A stretch of 64,000 nt of DNA from Fibrobacter sp. Lineage in GTDB: Bacteria; Fibrobacterota; Fibrobacteria; Fibrobacterales; Fibrobacteraceae. The DNA lies in assembly GCA_017526585.1 (NCBI GenBank), contig JAFXRC010000053.1, positions 1 through 64,000 of the forward strand. The letters are read 5' to 3'. The position numbers and the translations under genes were made by a program. Below, one piece after another: positions 1 to 10,500 of the stretch; position 1 is the first letter of the stretch; each line of letters opens with the position of its first letter. The notes under the pieces are model-generated. The model did not search any database, had not been told where the DNA came from, and saw only the letters and a list, made by a program, of their open reading frames with translations.

Positions 1-758
1 ACCACATAATGCGGCTTCACGTTTTCCTTGGCGTAGTCAAAGTACCACCAGCCACCGTCGTAGACATGCGCCGGCATAAAGCGGTTCTGGTAGTTGGAAT
101 CCTGGAAGTCGTCGAGCAGAAGCGCGCGGCTTTCTTCGGCGAATGTACTGGACTTAGACTTTTCACCCGCAACCACCTTCAGGTAGGTGCTGCTGGTGTC
201 GCCATCCTTGGCGTCGGGAATGAACACGAGGCTCAAGGCGCCTTCAGGGAGCGAATCCAACGAGAAGTCGCCCTTCTTGACCTTGGCGGAATGTTCCATG
301 CCGCGAACCTTGACCGTGCCGTTGAGCGACTTGTCGCCTACGCTGCCAGAAACCGCAGCCATTTTCTTGAGCTTGTCCTTGCCGAGATCGACGCTTTCGC
401 CGGCGACCTTCACCAAGACCTGCAGGGCTTCACCTTCGAGTCTCGCCTCGAGCGTGTAGTCTCCATCGGCAACACCCTCGATAGTCACGTTTCCGTTCTT
501 GTCGGCTTCGACGTCATAAGCGGCGGAGTCATCGAGACTTTCGCTGTCCATCAGGCGCACCCTCGCAAGGGCCGCAGGGGCAGCTTCTGCCGTCAAAATC
601 TGAGCTGTAATGGCGTTGCCCGCCTCGGTGCCGCTGGGGCCACCGCCAGCCGTCTTGGTTTCGCTACATGCCAAAAGACCCAATCCCAAAGAAAGGGACA
701 GGGCAGCAACAGAAGCTATCTTTGCCGCGCGGGCAATATCAATAGGTTCGCGTAGCAT
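1..758 (-). CDS. Secreted lipoprotein with possible carbohydrate-binding domain, C-terminus cut by window edge
   Basis: The minus frame is open from an ATG at 758 to the window edge. It begins MLREPIDIARAAKIASVAAL, then a hydrophobic stretch ending LGLLAC, a convincing lipobox, so the protein should be a lipoprotein. The next ~150 residues look like two small beta-rich repeats of the carboxypeptidase-regulatory or prealbumin-like type (phrases such as VEADKNGNVTIEGVADGDYT and GDFSLDSLPEGALSLVFIP). Near the edge the text ALLLDDFQDSNYQNRF resembles the opening of CBM11/CIA30-like domains, and it is followed by aromatic residues (YDGGWWYFDY). It lies 36 bp downstream of the TIGR02147 gene on the same strand, probably in one operon. 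Lipoprotein status is well supported; sugar binding is inference. Confidence 0.75.
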   Translation of the reverse strand, partial: MLREPIDIARAAKIASVAALSLSLGLGLLACSETKTAGGGPSGTEAGNAITAQILTAEAAPAALARVRLMDSESLDDSAAYDVEADKNGNVTIEGVADGDYTLEARLEGEALQVLVKVAGESVDLGKDKLKKMAAVSGSVGDKSLNGTVKVRGMEHSAKVKKGDFSLDSLPEGALSLVFIPDAKDGDTSSTYLKVVAGEKSKSSTFAEESRALLLDDFQDSNYQNRFMPAHVYDGGWWYFDYAKENVKPHYV

Positions 759-793
759 ACCCCAAAAATACAAAAAATCAAAAGCCTTGCGCA

Positions 794-1651
794 TTATGCC
801 CCCCTGTTTTGCGGAGCGGCTCCCGTATCGGGGTCATCCACCTTGTCGGACAGCGGGAACATGGCAATATTCAAAGCGTATACACGGTCGGCGCGTTCAC
901 TCTTGCGGGCAAACTGCAAAAGTCCGCGGCGGAATTCTTCGATGCGGTGGCGAATTTCGGGAAGGTCGTCTTCGTCGGCGGTAAACACGACCGACGAGAT
1001 GTCGCGATCTTCGGGCTTGTGGCGGTCAATCGATTCCTGGGCAAGTTCAAGCGTATGCCTGTGGAAGTCGCGAACCGCCTGGCTCTTGACTTCGCCGCCG
1101 GTACTGATGATCTGGTCGGTAATGTTCCAGCCACCGTTACCATCGGGAACGACAAGCCCAAGCTGCTTCAAGATGCCAAGCGCCGAGCGGGCCTCGTCCT
1201 GCGAAATGGCAGGGCTCAGGCTCTTGCCGAGCTTGCCTATGTCGCTCGTGTCCTTGGTGATGCCGATTAGGGCGCGGAGGGCGGCACAGGCCCAGCTGCC
1301 AAAGTACGAAAGCTCCGGTGCAGAAAGCACGCGGGTCTCCATAGAGCGCAGCTCCATGAGGCGGTAGTAAAGTTCCGAAAGGGCCTGCTTCGCCTTGGTC
1401 TTGTTGAAACGGTACAAAGTCTTGAAGTATTCGGCGCGACGGTCGTCCAAGCCGCAAAGACGGATAAACGCAGGGAGCGTTCCCTCGTTCAAGTGGCCTT
1501 CTTTCTGGAACACGCGGACAAGCCAGGCCGGGTCCACGCCAGTCTTCTGGCCGAGATAACGGTACGAGGTGAAGGGGTTGTCTTTCTTAGTCTCGACAAA
1601 CCAATCCTTCAAGAACTCACGATATTCCAAATAGTCTAATACTTCGGGCAT
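794..1651 (-). CDS. TIGR02147 family protein (Fibrobacter paralogous family)
   Basis: 285 aa. The N-terminus MPEVLDYLEYREFLKDWF followed by a short Lys-rich stretch and YRYLGQKTGVDPAWLVRVFQ is the signature of TIGR02147, a family expanded in Fibrobacter succinogenes. The start of the family resembles a helix-turn-helix segment (TSYRYLGQKTGVDPAWLVRVFQKEGHL), so a regulatory role is often assumed but not shown. There is no signal peptide, so it should be cytoplasmic. The lipoprotein gene starts 36 bp downstream on the same strand, and pairing of TIGR02147 genes with surface-lipoprotein genes may reflect local control of the neighbour (inference). The family call is confident; the function is not known. 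Confidence 0.8.
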   Translation of the reverse strand: MPEVLDYLEYREFLKDWFVETKKDNPFTSYRYLGQKTGVDPAWLVRVFQKEGHLNEGTLPAFIRLCGLDDRRAEYFKTLYRFNKTKAKQALSELYYRLMELRSMETRVLSAPELSYFGSWACAALRALIGITKDTSDIGKLGKSLSPAISQDEARSALGILKQLGLVVPDGNGGWNITDQIISTGGEVKSQAVRDFHRHTLELAQESIDRHKPEDRDISSVVFTADEDDLPEIRHRIEEFRRGLLQFARKSERADRVYALNIAMFPLSDKVDDPDTGAAPQNRGA

Positions 1652-1765
1652 GTCTATAATTTACCCAAATTAAGATAGAAAATGTTTACATATTACAAAA
1701 TGCTGACGATTTCCGTTGCATTTTTTACAACAGCAATTCTCAACACCCCGAAAGTCAAAAATTCA

Positions 1766-1785
1766 CCGAAAAACGGATTTTTCGG
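1766..1785 (-). terminator. Possible terminator downstream of recD
   Basis: A perfect 8-bp inverted repeat CCGAAAAA / TTTTTCGG with a 4-nt loop lies 36 bp past the recD stop in the minus direction, followed by an interrupted T-rich stretch. The stem is A/T rich, so it is weak. Confidence 0.3.
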
Positions 1786-1820
1786 CGATTTTCGTCAAAT
1801 TTCGCGATTTTTGGGGGTAC

Positions 1821-3845
1821 TTACAACACAATGCCCGTATCGCGCTCAATGACCGTCTCGCACGCCGCCTTGAAGGTTTTTTCCGTTGCGATGATGGTCA
1901 CGGTCTTCTTCGCGCGGGTAATGCCCGTATAGACAATCTGGTTGTTCAGAAGCGGATGCCCCTCTTGCGAAGGCAAGAACATAGTCACATGGTCGTACTC
2001 GGAACCCTGCGACTTGTGAATCGTAATCGCAAAAGCGCTTTCTATGGCATCGGGCGGGAACCATGCTAGCGGGTAGAAAACATAGCCCGTTTTACCGGAA
2101 CCCTGCTTCTGGAGCATAATGTAAGGAGTGAATTCCTTATAGACCACAATGCCCGTATCACCATTGTACAACTTATACATCGCCTGGTTCTGGGTAATAA
2201 TCAGCAGCTGTCCAGGGAAATACTTTCCGCGTAGTTCACTCGGCGCATGCTCCTTAACGAGCTTACCAACAGAATCGTTGATTTGTTCAACACCGAAGAC
2301 GCCGCGACGTTCCGCAGACAGGATTCGTTTCTGTAAGGAAAGTTTCCAGATGGTATCGCAATTGACCTGACAGGGATTTTCCGGGTCAATTTCGGAGGCG
2401 AGCTGCGGAAGATTCTCGAAATCTCCTACCCAGTATTTCAGGAACTTGTCGAGAATTTCGGATTGTTGCTTCCGGGTTTTCTTTTCGGTCGGAAGCGAAT
2501 TGTAGAACACATCGTTTTCCGGCAATGTCTTTGGAGGGGTCGCTCCCGCAATCGCAGGATGCTGAGAAAACTCATGCTCCTTCATGGCAACGCCATCCAA
2601 GGCACAGGCTTTGATTTCCTTGGCCAAATTGCCTATTACGGAATCGTCGGTAAAGCGAATTGATTTTACCAGCTTGACACAGAAATTCTTTTTCGATTTC
2701 GGCTTCAGGATTTCGCCCAGTACAGCTCCCGCATCAACGGAGGGCAACTGGAACGGATCACCTAGTACAAAAATTCTTGCGTTTTCGGGAACGGCCTGCA
2801 AAAGCGACGCGAACAAGTTGATATCGATCATGCTCGCTTCATCTATCACGAAGATAGACTTTTCAGAAAATTGCTCCTTCGCATTGTACGAGAATCCATT
2901 GCTCGATCTAGAATACTTGAGCAATCGATGAATCGTGGAGCCCTCCAAATTCGAGAGTTTCTCGTAGACCTTCGAATTGAGCTTGTATTCATCCTTGATT
3001 CCCTTTAGTCCATTCTGTAGACTTTCCTGCATTCGGTCTGCAGCTTTGCCGCTAGGGGCAGCAAGATAGATGTCATAGTCACACATCTCGTCATTCGGAG
3101 TTTTCAGGTCTTTTTTGGTCAAAAGGCTCCAAAGGATGTAGAGAACAACCGTTGTCTTGCCAGTGCCAGGGCCGCCCGTAATGACGAGGTTTTCCTTTTT
3201 CCCGCGAATGACAGCTTCCGCCTGTTCTTCGTTCAGGTCTAGTGACAGATGTTTTCCATTCTTTTCATATGTAGCGATTCCGGCAACAGTCTGCCGGATA
3301 TTTTTGATATCATCCTTGCTAGGCAAACTTGCGCTACCATCCTTGAAAAGATTTCCCGCGTAATTCTCAATAAGGAGCTTCGCCCTGAAAAGCTTATCGA
3401 TGTACAAATAAGGTTTCTCGCCAGCAATACACGTCAAAATAAGCGGCGTCGAGAATTCGCTTTCCTGGATTTCATTTGTCTTGAGTACCGTGACGATACT
3501 AGCAAAACCGCTTTCGCAATTTTTGCACAGGTCATCTACACCGGCCTTGATAATTTGGTCAAAATCATCAAAATCAACGACCTTAGACCCATCAGCACTT
3601 TCCTTCAAGAGTTTCAAACCTTTCCATTTCTTGAACCAAAGCTTTGAAAATTTCTCCACATCAAGTGGAACACGGATGTTACCGTCGTCCCATAGGGAAA
3701 AACAAAGACACAAGAACTTCTGTGTGGATTCGCTGATTCCCAGTTGCATTTTGAACAAGGTGTGCAGAAGGTGCTTGTTAAGCTCGGCAATACCGCGCAT
3801 AGATTTCAGCGAGTCAAAAAACATATCGACCATCTTCGTATCCAT
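1821..3845 (-). CDS. recD: Exodeoxyribonuclease V alpha subunit RecD
   Basis: 674 aa; the 5'-3' SF1B helicase of the RecBCD double-strand-break repair and exonuclease complex. Visible motifs are Walker A GGPGTGKTT near residue 225, Walker B FVIDEASMID near 338, motif V AITIHKSQGSEYDHV and motif VI YTGITRAKK near the C-terminus. The N-terminal ~170 residues (KMQLGISE...FLCLCFSLWDDGNIRVPL) match the RecB-binding region of RecD. The start ATG lies 1 nt past the recB stop, so translation is probably coupled. It is the last gene of a recC-recB-recD operon. Length fits RecD. Confidence 0.95.
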   Translation of the reverse strand: MDTKMVDMFFDSLKSMRGIAELNKHLLHTLFKMQLGISESTQKFLCLCFSLWDDGNIRVPLDVEKFSKLWFKKWKGLKLLKESADGSKVVDFDDFDQIIKAGVDDLCKNCESGFASIVTVLKTNEIQESEFSTPLILTCIAGEKPYLYIDKLFRAKLLIENYAGNLFKDGSASLPSKDDIKNIRQTVAGIATYEKNGKHLSLDLNEEQAEAVIRGKKENLVITGGPGTGKTTVVLYILWSLLTKKDLKTPNDEMCDYDIYLAAPSGKAADRMQESLQNGLKGIKDEYKLNSKVYEKLSNLEGSTIHRLLKYSRSSNGFSYNAKEQFSEKSIFVIDEASMIDINLFASLLQAVPENARIFVLGDPFQLPSVDAGAVLGEILKPKSKKNFCVKLVKSIRFTDDSVIGNLAKEIKACALDGVAMKEHEFSQHPAIAGATPPKTLPENDVFYNSLPTEKKTRKQQSEILDKFLKYWVGDFENLPQLASEIDPENPCQVNCDTIWKLSLQKRILSAERRGVFGVEQINDSVGKLVKEHAPSELRGKYFPGQLLIITQNQAMYKLYNGDTGIVVYKEFTPYIMLQKQGSGKTGYVFYPLAWFPPDAIESAFAITIHKSQGSEYDHVTMFLPSQEGHPLLNNQIVYTGITRAKKTVTIIATEKTFKAACETVIERDTGIVL

Positions 3846-3846
3846 C

Positions 3847-6800
3847 TTAGTTTTTCCTCTTCTTGCTCATCAGTCCCTTAACCTCTTCGTAATCGGACTT
3901 CAGCGCTTCAAAATTTTTCCAAGTATGTGCATAGATACCGCGGGAAGTTTCGCCATCGGTTCCGCGAAGGAAGGCGTAATAAATGCCTCCGAAATACTGC
4001 TTATAAATTTCATCTTCGCTCAGATTTTCGGAAGTTCCCTTGCCATAGAACTGCTTGAGCCATTGAATAAGGCAATAGCTGTAGAGTACACGCTGTACGG
4101 AATACTCATTGTCAACCTTTGCCTTAACTTCTGCATCACTGTAACTATCAAGCGTATCCGACTTCCAGTCAAGAATGGAATAGCGTTTCTTTCCATTGCT
4201 ATCGGGACGCACAAAGAGTAGGTCAATGAAGCCCTTGCATACGCGATGGAGAATCGCTAGCGAATCATCATCGGAATTCTTCGCATCCGCATTCATACCG
4301 AACTGAACTTCGGGCTTGTGACAACCTTCAAGAAGTTTCACGAGCTTAAAAGGCTTTTCGGTTAGAATGTCTGCACCCGCAATTTCAGGGAGCGCCGCAT
4401 GCAGCGTATTCCAGACAAAGCGTGTGGTAATTTCTCTCCATTCCTGTTCATGGGCAGCAATCGGAAGTGACTGAGCCTTGAATTCCTCATCTATGGTATT
4501 GACGAGTTCAGCCGTAGGGTGCTGAAGAGCATCGTCTAGTGTTTCGTAATCTTCTCCGAAGCTATGGAATCGGGTCCGTTCCAAGATATTATGCAGGGCG
4601 TCACCCACCTTGGAACCTCGCGGATAAGTTTCTATTCCAGATACCGGAATTTCTTCTGTATCATCTGATTCTTCCTTATCAGTGCGACTGTCATCGGGCT
4701 CGGCTATCGGGGTTTCAACGCGCCCCGCAAGAGTCGAGTAGGAATACTGAAGGATGCTCGCCCCGGCAATTTTGCCTTGCAAGGCGGACATTTTTTGCTT
4801 CTGTTCTTCAATTTCGTTCAGCTCTTCGGGGTTGCAATCTTTCCTATAACTGTCGAGAATCTCTCTTACGAGTTTATCCTTTTCCTTAAAAGCGACCGGA
4901 TCGTCAATCCACTTGTCATTCGTAGGCAGTTCACTATAGAGCGATTGTGATTCAGCGGTAAATTTATCCAGTGCGTCCATCAAGGCATGAACATGTTTGA
5001 AATAACCACTTCTTTTCGGAGACTCGCCATCCTTGGCTTCATTGAACCAGGTATTGTATTGCGGGATAAGGAGCAGTGACGACGCACGCGTAAAGTCAAC
5101 ATAGAACAAACGTTTCCATTCTTCCAACTCTTCGTTCTTGCGCTTTGCGCTTGCAGTGTCATCAAAGCCAAGGTGCAACGCATCGGTTTCATCGTGGGTA
5201 ATGAAGGGTGGGGTTGAATTCGGTAAACGCTTGAATCCGGCAATGGATATGACCACAGGGAATTCCAATCCCTTGGATGCGTGAATGGTCATCACCTGCA
5301 CCGCTTTGAAATCGGAACCCTTTTCGACAAGATCTCCATTTTCGTCATCGGCGGATTGTTCGTAGCGAGCCAGGCCCTGTAAGTGGCGAACCAGGTCATC
5401 CATCGAGCACCTGTGATTGTAAAGATAGTCGACAGCATAGTTGCCTATCTGGCGTAGACGAGCCAGGCTCTGCAACTTGGAAACATCCATCAGTCGATAT
5501 TCAATCTGCGAATCGGCATAGATGCGTTCAAGCATTTCGGCATAACGGAACTTGAGCGCAAGCGAACGCCAAGAGGCGATCTGTCGACGTTCCGGATTGT
5601 TCGGATCGTCAAATTCATCGCTTTCGATATAGTGGAGTTCTTCCAGTCCATTAGACTGATCAGATCCACGACGGGCGCGTTCCCTTTCGGCGACAACATC
5701 CTTGAAAAAGTCGGTGATAAGAACCTCACTGAGAATCTGCCTGTTCCACGAAGAAAAGTCGGGAGCGTTTATGGCACGGAACAGCGAAATCCATTCGGCG
5801 CATTCGCGGCTACGGAAGAGGTTGCCTTCCTTGTAACGCGTATAGGGAACACCCACACTACGCATAATGCCTTCTATGTCCTCCATTTCACTACGGGACT
5901 TGGCGAGGATGGCAAAATCTTTGAAAGTCACGTTCCTAAGCGGTGTATCGTGTCCTGGTTTACCATAGTCCTTGTCAAACACCTGAAGGCGAGTCGTCTT
6001 GCCGTCTTCGCGCAAGGAACACCAGTCGATAATGTTTGCGACAACCGTTGCCGCAAAAGCTTTAGGCGCGATGTTCTTTTTACTCAGTAAAATAGCCTTT
6101 TCTACTACGGCACCATCGAGTTCTGGCGCCGGCTTTTTCTTGTCTGCATTCTTTCCGTCGGGAGGGAATGATTTCGTAAACTTCACGAGTTCAGGCATCC
6201 CTGCTGCCGGATTGAAAAAAGTTCCCACAAACAACGCATTGCACCCTTCGATGATTCCATCCGTAGAACGGAAGTTATGAACCAAGTCCAATTTCTTGCC
6301 AATTTCGTCCGTCGCCTTTTTGTACACATTGACATCGGCTCCCTGGAAACTGTAGATGGACTGCTTCGGGTCGCCCACCACGAAAATGCGGTGGTCATTC
6401 ACAGGAACATTACCGTCCTTCAAGAATACCGTGCGGAAAATATCCCACTGCAACTGGTTCGTGTCCTGGAACTCGTCAATAATCGCGTAGGTATACTGGG
6501 CGCGTAGTCGCGTCTTTAATGAATTACCCGGTTCCATTACAGCCCTATGAACAGAAAGAATCATGTCATTGAAGGACTGCAGCTTGCTTTCGGATTTGTA
6601 CTTTTGCCATTCGCTGAAAAGTTCGGGCGTATGCTCAGCGTAAAACTTATGCTTGAAAGACTTCGCTATGCTCGAAACAAACGCATTCACCTTTTTAATT
6701 TGATCAAAAGGCTCCTTAAGAGGATCTTTAAACGATCTGAATTTTTTTCCGTCATACAACTTCTTGCCAGGAATCCAGTTTCTTAGCTGCGATACGAATA

Positions 6801-7563
6801 GGTCCACATTCGTATCGTTTTCGGCAACCGCCTCAAACGCCTTGACGCTATCTTCGAAATCCGGAATAACATACAGATCTTCTAGACACTGTGCAAGAAG
6901 AACTTTCGAAACGATATCTTCGGGAACATCAGAATCGCCTTGTTTCGGCAACTGGACTTCATCGAGCTTGACAATTTCTTCGCCGCTTCCGTCGACGCCC
7001 TTGTACATGTTTGCAGACTTGATAAAAGTCTTCTTTAAATCATCGATGAATGATGAAGTTTTTTCTGCAGCCTGAAGAAGCAAGACAAACTGTTCGTTGT
7101 TATTCCATCTGTCACGAACAAATCGGTCTATCATATCTTCAACCGCGGAATCATCTACCATCGCCATGTCGAAAGGTCTGTTTGCATCGTATGCGTATTC
7201 CTTCAAAGCCTTTTGACAAAACGAATGGATGGTGAAGATTGCGGCATTGTCGACATCCTGATAGGCCTTGCGGAAAAAGCCCATCTGTTCCATATTGAGC
7301 GCTGGCTGATCTTCATCAATTCTGCCTTTTTCGAGAACCTCATCAATTTTTTTACGAATACGGTCCTTGAGTTCGCCCGCAGCCTTTTCGGTATAGGTGA
7401 CAATCAGGATTTTCTTAAGAGGAGTTCCCTTGGAAATCATTTTTGCCACCATCAGCTGGATGGTGTAAGTCTTACCGGTACCTGCCGAAGCTTCTATAAA
7501 AAGGCTTCTCGAAAGGTCAAATTTGCCAATATTGAATTCGTTGATATCTTCAGACATGCACAT
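3847..7563 (-). CDS. recB: Exodeoxyribonuclease V beta subunit RecB
   Basis: 1238 aa; 3'-5' SF1A helicase and nuclease subunit of RecBCD. Motifs: Walker A EASAGTGKT near residue 26, helicase motif II IIDEFQDTNQLQW near 370, motif V MTIHASKGLEFPVV near 760, motif VI YVDFTRASS, and a C-terminal nuclease domain with GFIDLLF, the catalytic DWKSD and YSVQRVLYSYCL (compare GFIDL...DYKS...QLYTLAL of other RecB). An in-frame ATG at 7557 (MSEDINEF) is an alternative start; the first ATG lies 2 nt past the recC stop. All catalytic residues I can recognise are present. Confidence 0.95.
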   Translation of the reverse strand: MCMSEDINEFNIGKFDLSRSLFIEASAGTGKTYTIQLMVAKMISKGTPLKKILIVTYTEKAAGELKDRIRKKIDEVLEKGRIDEDQPALNMEQMGFFRKAYQDVDNAAIFTIHSFCQKALKEYAYDANRPFDMAMVDDSAVEDMIDRFVRDRWNNNEQFVLLLQAAEKTSSFIDDLKKTFIKSANMYKGVDGSGEEIVKLDEVQLPKQGDSDVPEDIVSKVLLAQCLEDLYVIPDFEDSVKAFEAVAENDTNVDLFVSQLRNWIPGKKLYDGKKFRSFKDPLKEPFDQIKKVNAFVSSIAKSFKHKFYAEHTPELFSEWQKYKSESKLQSFNDMILSVHRAVMEPGNSLKTRLRAQYTYAIIDEFQDTNQLQWDIFRTVFLKDGNVPVNDHRIFVVGDPKQSIYSFQGADVNVYKKATDEIGKKLDLVHNFRSTDGIIEGCNALFVGTFFNPAAGMPELVKFTKSFPPDGKNADKKKPAPELDGAVVEKAILLSKKNIAPKAFAATVVANIIDWCSLREDGKTTRLQVFDKDYGKPGHDTPLRNVTFKDFAILAKSRSEMEDIEGIMRSVGVPYTRYKEGNLFRSRECAEWISLFRAINAPDFSSWNRQILSEVLITDFFKDVVAERERARRGSDQSNGLEELHYIESDEFDDPNNPERRQIASWRSLALKFRYAEMLERIYADSQIEYRLMDVSKLQSLARLRQIGNYAVDYLYNHRCSMDDLVRHLQGLARYEQSADDENGDLVEKGSDFKAVQVMTIHASKGLEFPVVISIAGFKRLPNSTPPFITHDETDALHLGFDDTASAKRKNEELEEWKRLFYVDFTRASSLLLIPQYNTWFNEAKDGESPKRSGYFKHVHALMDALDKFTAESQSLYSELPTNDKWIDDPVAFKEKDKLVREILDSYRKDCNPEELNEIEEQKQKMSALQGKIAGASILQYSYSTLAGRVETPIAEPDDSRTDKEESDDTEEIPVSGIETYPRGSKVGDALHNILERTRFHSFGEDYETLDDALQHPTAELVNTIDEEFKAQSLPIAAHEQEWREITTRFVWNTLHAALPEIAGADILTEKPFKLVKLLEGCHKPEVQFGMNADAKNSDDDSLAILHRVCKGFIDLLFVRPDSNGKKRYSILDWKSDTLDSYSDAEVKAKVDNEYSVQRVLYSYCLIQWLKQFYGKGTSENLSEDEIYKQYFGGIYYAFLRGTDGETSRGIYAHTWKNFEALKSDYEEVKGLMSKKRKN

Positions 7564-7565
7564 CT

Positions 7566-10500
7566 CTATACCTTTGCCTTCCTTGTAGACCGTGTTTTCG
7601 TAGCGGGCTCCGGAGCAACTTCTTTTGGTTCTTCGGGTTTTACAAATTTCTTGATGGCGATAAGATTGCTCATGGTCTTAGTCGCATCGGTCCATTCACT
7701 CACAAATTTCTTTGCAGAAAATCCTACATCCGTCAACGGGTCGAACAGACTCTTCTTGTCAAAGTACTCCCATGGACCATCAAGGAGGACTTCTTTATAT
7801 TTGGTAATTTCCTTCTCTTTCAGAGTTTCAATCATACTCACGGGGACAGCCTTGCTAAAGGGCAATTTTTTCTGTTTCTCATCGCCATAAGCCGTTTCAT
7901 AGATTTTTTCAAGCATGGCGCGAGCTTCTTTCGGAGACATGCTCACACTCGTTGTGGCAGGACCATTCTTCTCCTTGTCACATGAATAGATGGAAATGTC
8001 GATTTTCTGCGATTGTGCGTCTTCATTCGGATTGTGCACTCCCTTGTACGCAATCAAAGCGAGCGCCTTGATGTAGGGGGACATATACTTGTCAAAATCA
8101 ATATTTTCGTTTGACTTAGAGGTGGAACACACCTCAATCATCTCAGTGACATTTTCAATGTCCCTGGAATTGCACCAATCCAATGTTCCAGACAGGAGCC
8201 ACAGCGAGCCATCGGAACGCTTAAGCGGCAAGTCCTGAATTTTTTTGCCATGCGACCAGCTATTCCGTATTTCCTCTACAAGTCCTGTCTTTTGGGGATT
8301 CATCTCCATCTGATCGAGAATCAGCTGCTTCATGGAATCAATAGATTTCCATTGTTTTTTGCCAAATTCCCCATTCGGAATTTTTCCCTTGAGTTCAAGA
8401 TCCTTTTTAAAATTTTCGTACTCATCGGATTCATTTGAAAGCGTCGCAGCGAGCGCTTTTTTCAGGACTGCACTCGAATCGAGCCCATTGAAGAACAGCG
8501 GCTCGAAAATTTCCTTTTCGACATCCTCTTCGTCTTCATCGGCAAGCATAAGCGAAATGCGGAACTTGAACGGATCCATCAAGAAGGACGCCAGCGAATA
8601 GAGGGTTACTCGCTCGGGCAAGTTCAATAGTTTTTTCTTGTTTTCCGACTGCGGCTTCGAGGAAATCGGGCGTTTGAAAGTTGCTCCCGAAAGCAAGTTC
8701 GTATAGGCAATCTTATTGCGGATACTCTTGGGAGTAAACAGTTCCTCAACCTTGCGGTCTTCGTCGAGCGAGATTTTTTTCTCTTTCCATTCGCCAACGA
8801 TAAATTTCCGCAAATCGTTCACAATCGAAGACGGATAGAGTTCCGCATCCTTCTTGATGTCCATGTTCACATAGCTCAAGTGGAACCCTTCACTCGTACT
8901 CATGAGCTGGCACAGGAATGCATAACGATTCCTAGCGATGGGTGAATCATCACCCGGCCACGGAAAACAGGACTTACGCAAGTCGAGCGTATTCTGCTGC
9001 TTTGCTCCGGGGAACGACGCGGCTGCAGCACCAATGAAAAACAAGTGCTTTACAGGAATGATTCTGTTGGGCACGAATTTCATAAACGTGATGCCGTTAA
9101 CAAACAGGTTTCCGCAACTATATTCCGTACCCTGGGCGGCAAGAAGCAGGCTCTGTTCCACAAGCTTCATTGAAATTTGGGTTTTTCCAGCAGCATTTTG
9201 CCAGCGCAGCAGATTCAACGCATCAGCAACGCGCTTATAGACAATAGCCTCGCTCTTCAACGAGTTGGGAACATTTGGCATGGCAATCCACGCGTCGACA
9301 TATTCCGCTAGTTGCTCCAAATCAGTGCAGTTATTTTTCCCATACTCAATCCATTCCTCAAGTGCATCGATACAATCGATGAATCTGCAGAGCGAAGCCT
9401 TGTCGGAGCAAGCCAAATCCGAAAATGGCATTAGCGTTACGTCGTCAAATTCAACATTGCTTGATGTCATCTGAGCAATAAGCAGGCGGTTCTTCACCTT
9501 GTCCCAATCGTCCGTTTCGTTGCTATCACGGTAAGTGTTGGTTTCGGTAACCCAGTTCTGCCAGGCATCCACTTCTTCGTTCTTTATCTTGCGAGCCGTC
9601 TGCACCACAGGATTGCGGACGAGCGAGAAAAATTCAGGCCTCGTAATGCTTCCCTGGTCAAGAATCGTGAATAGACTAGACAGAGCATTTTCTGTCAGGG
9701 AATTTCTTGCCGGAGAATCAACTATCGAGAACGGGATATGCAAGAGACTTTCCTTGGCATCCGAATCATCCCTTGCAGGCGTCTGGTCAAAAACCATGCT
9801 GATCGCGGTGCGGTATTCGTCCAGGCTGGGCGATACAACAAGGATATCTTCAACGCGAACTTTCTTTTCTTTATCACTTAGCAGTGCACAAATCTGGGTA
9901 TGCAGATTTTCAATTTCGCGGATTTTTGTAGGCGCAGCAGTCACATCGAGAGATTTATCGGACAAATCGCCTTCCGTCACACCATTCAGGTTTTCGCGAT
10001 GGGCAATGGAATACTGAACCTTGTGCAAGAGCGTATCCTGCGGCAATTCAACTTCATTTCCGTCCTTATCGACACTACCCTTAAAATCAAAATCGTAATC
10101 GGCTGCCTGGCACCACAACTTGATATTGTCACGACCCGAACGGCCCCAACTGGCAAGCAAGTCGTTTTCTTGGTTCAACGAATCAGCATATTCGGGGATA
10201 TCGTCAACATCCGTTTCAAACTTTCCTGCAGTCAACTGAGCAGGGTCACGAACCTTCATGCGCTCCTGAATTTTGTCGATATCCCCTTTTTCGGATTTCC
10301 AAACGCATTTCGACACATTCCATTGGCGGCAAACGGAGTCTTTATCCAGCTTCGCATCTTCCCAGAATTCCATACACGGGTTCTGGATGTAGGCATACAC
10401 ATCGTACTGGGCGGCATACTTTTGCAAGATTACACGGTAGAATTGACCCATCCCCGAAAGCCCGAAAATAAACACCGGGAGAGGAGCACCATCACCACCC

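Noticed and set aside
9..755. Long plus-strand open frame over the left edge
   Set aside because: The minus strand encodes a lipoprotein with signal peptide and lipobox; the plus frame has no recognisable protein features and is its shadow.
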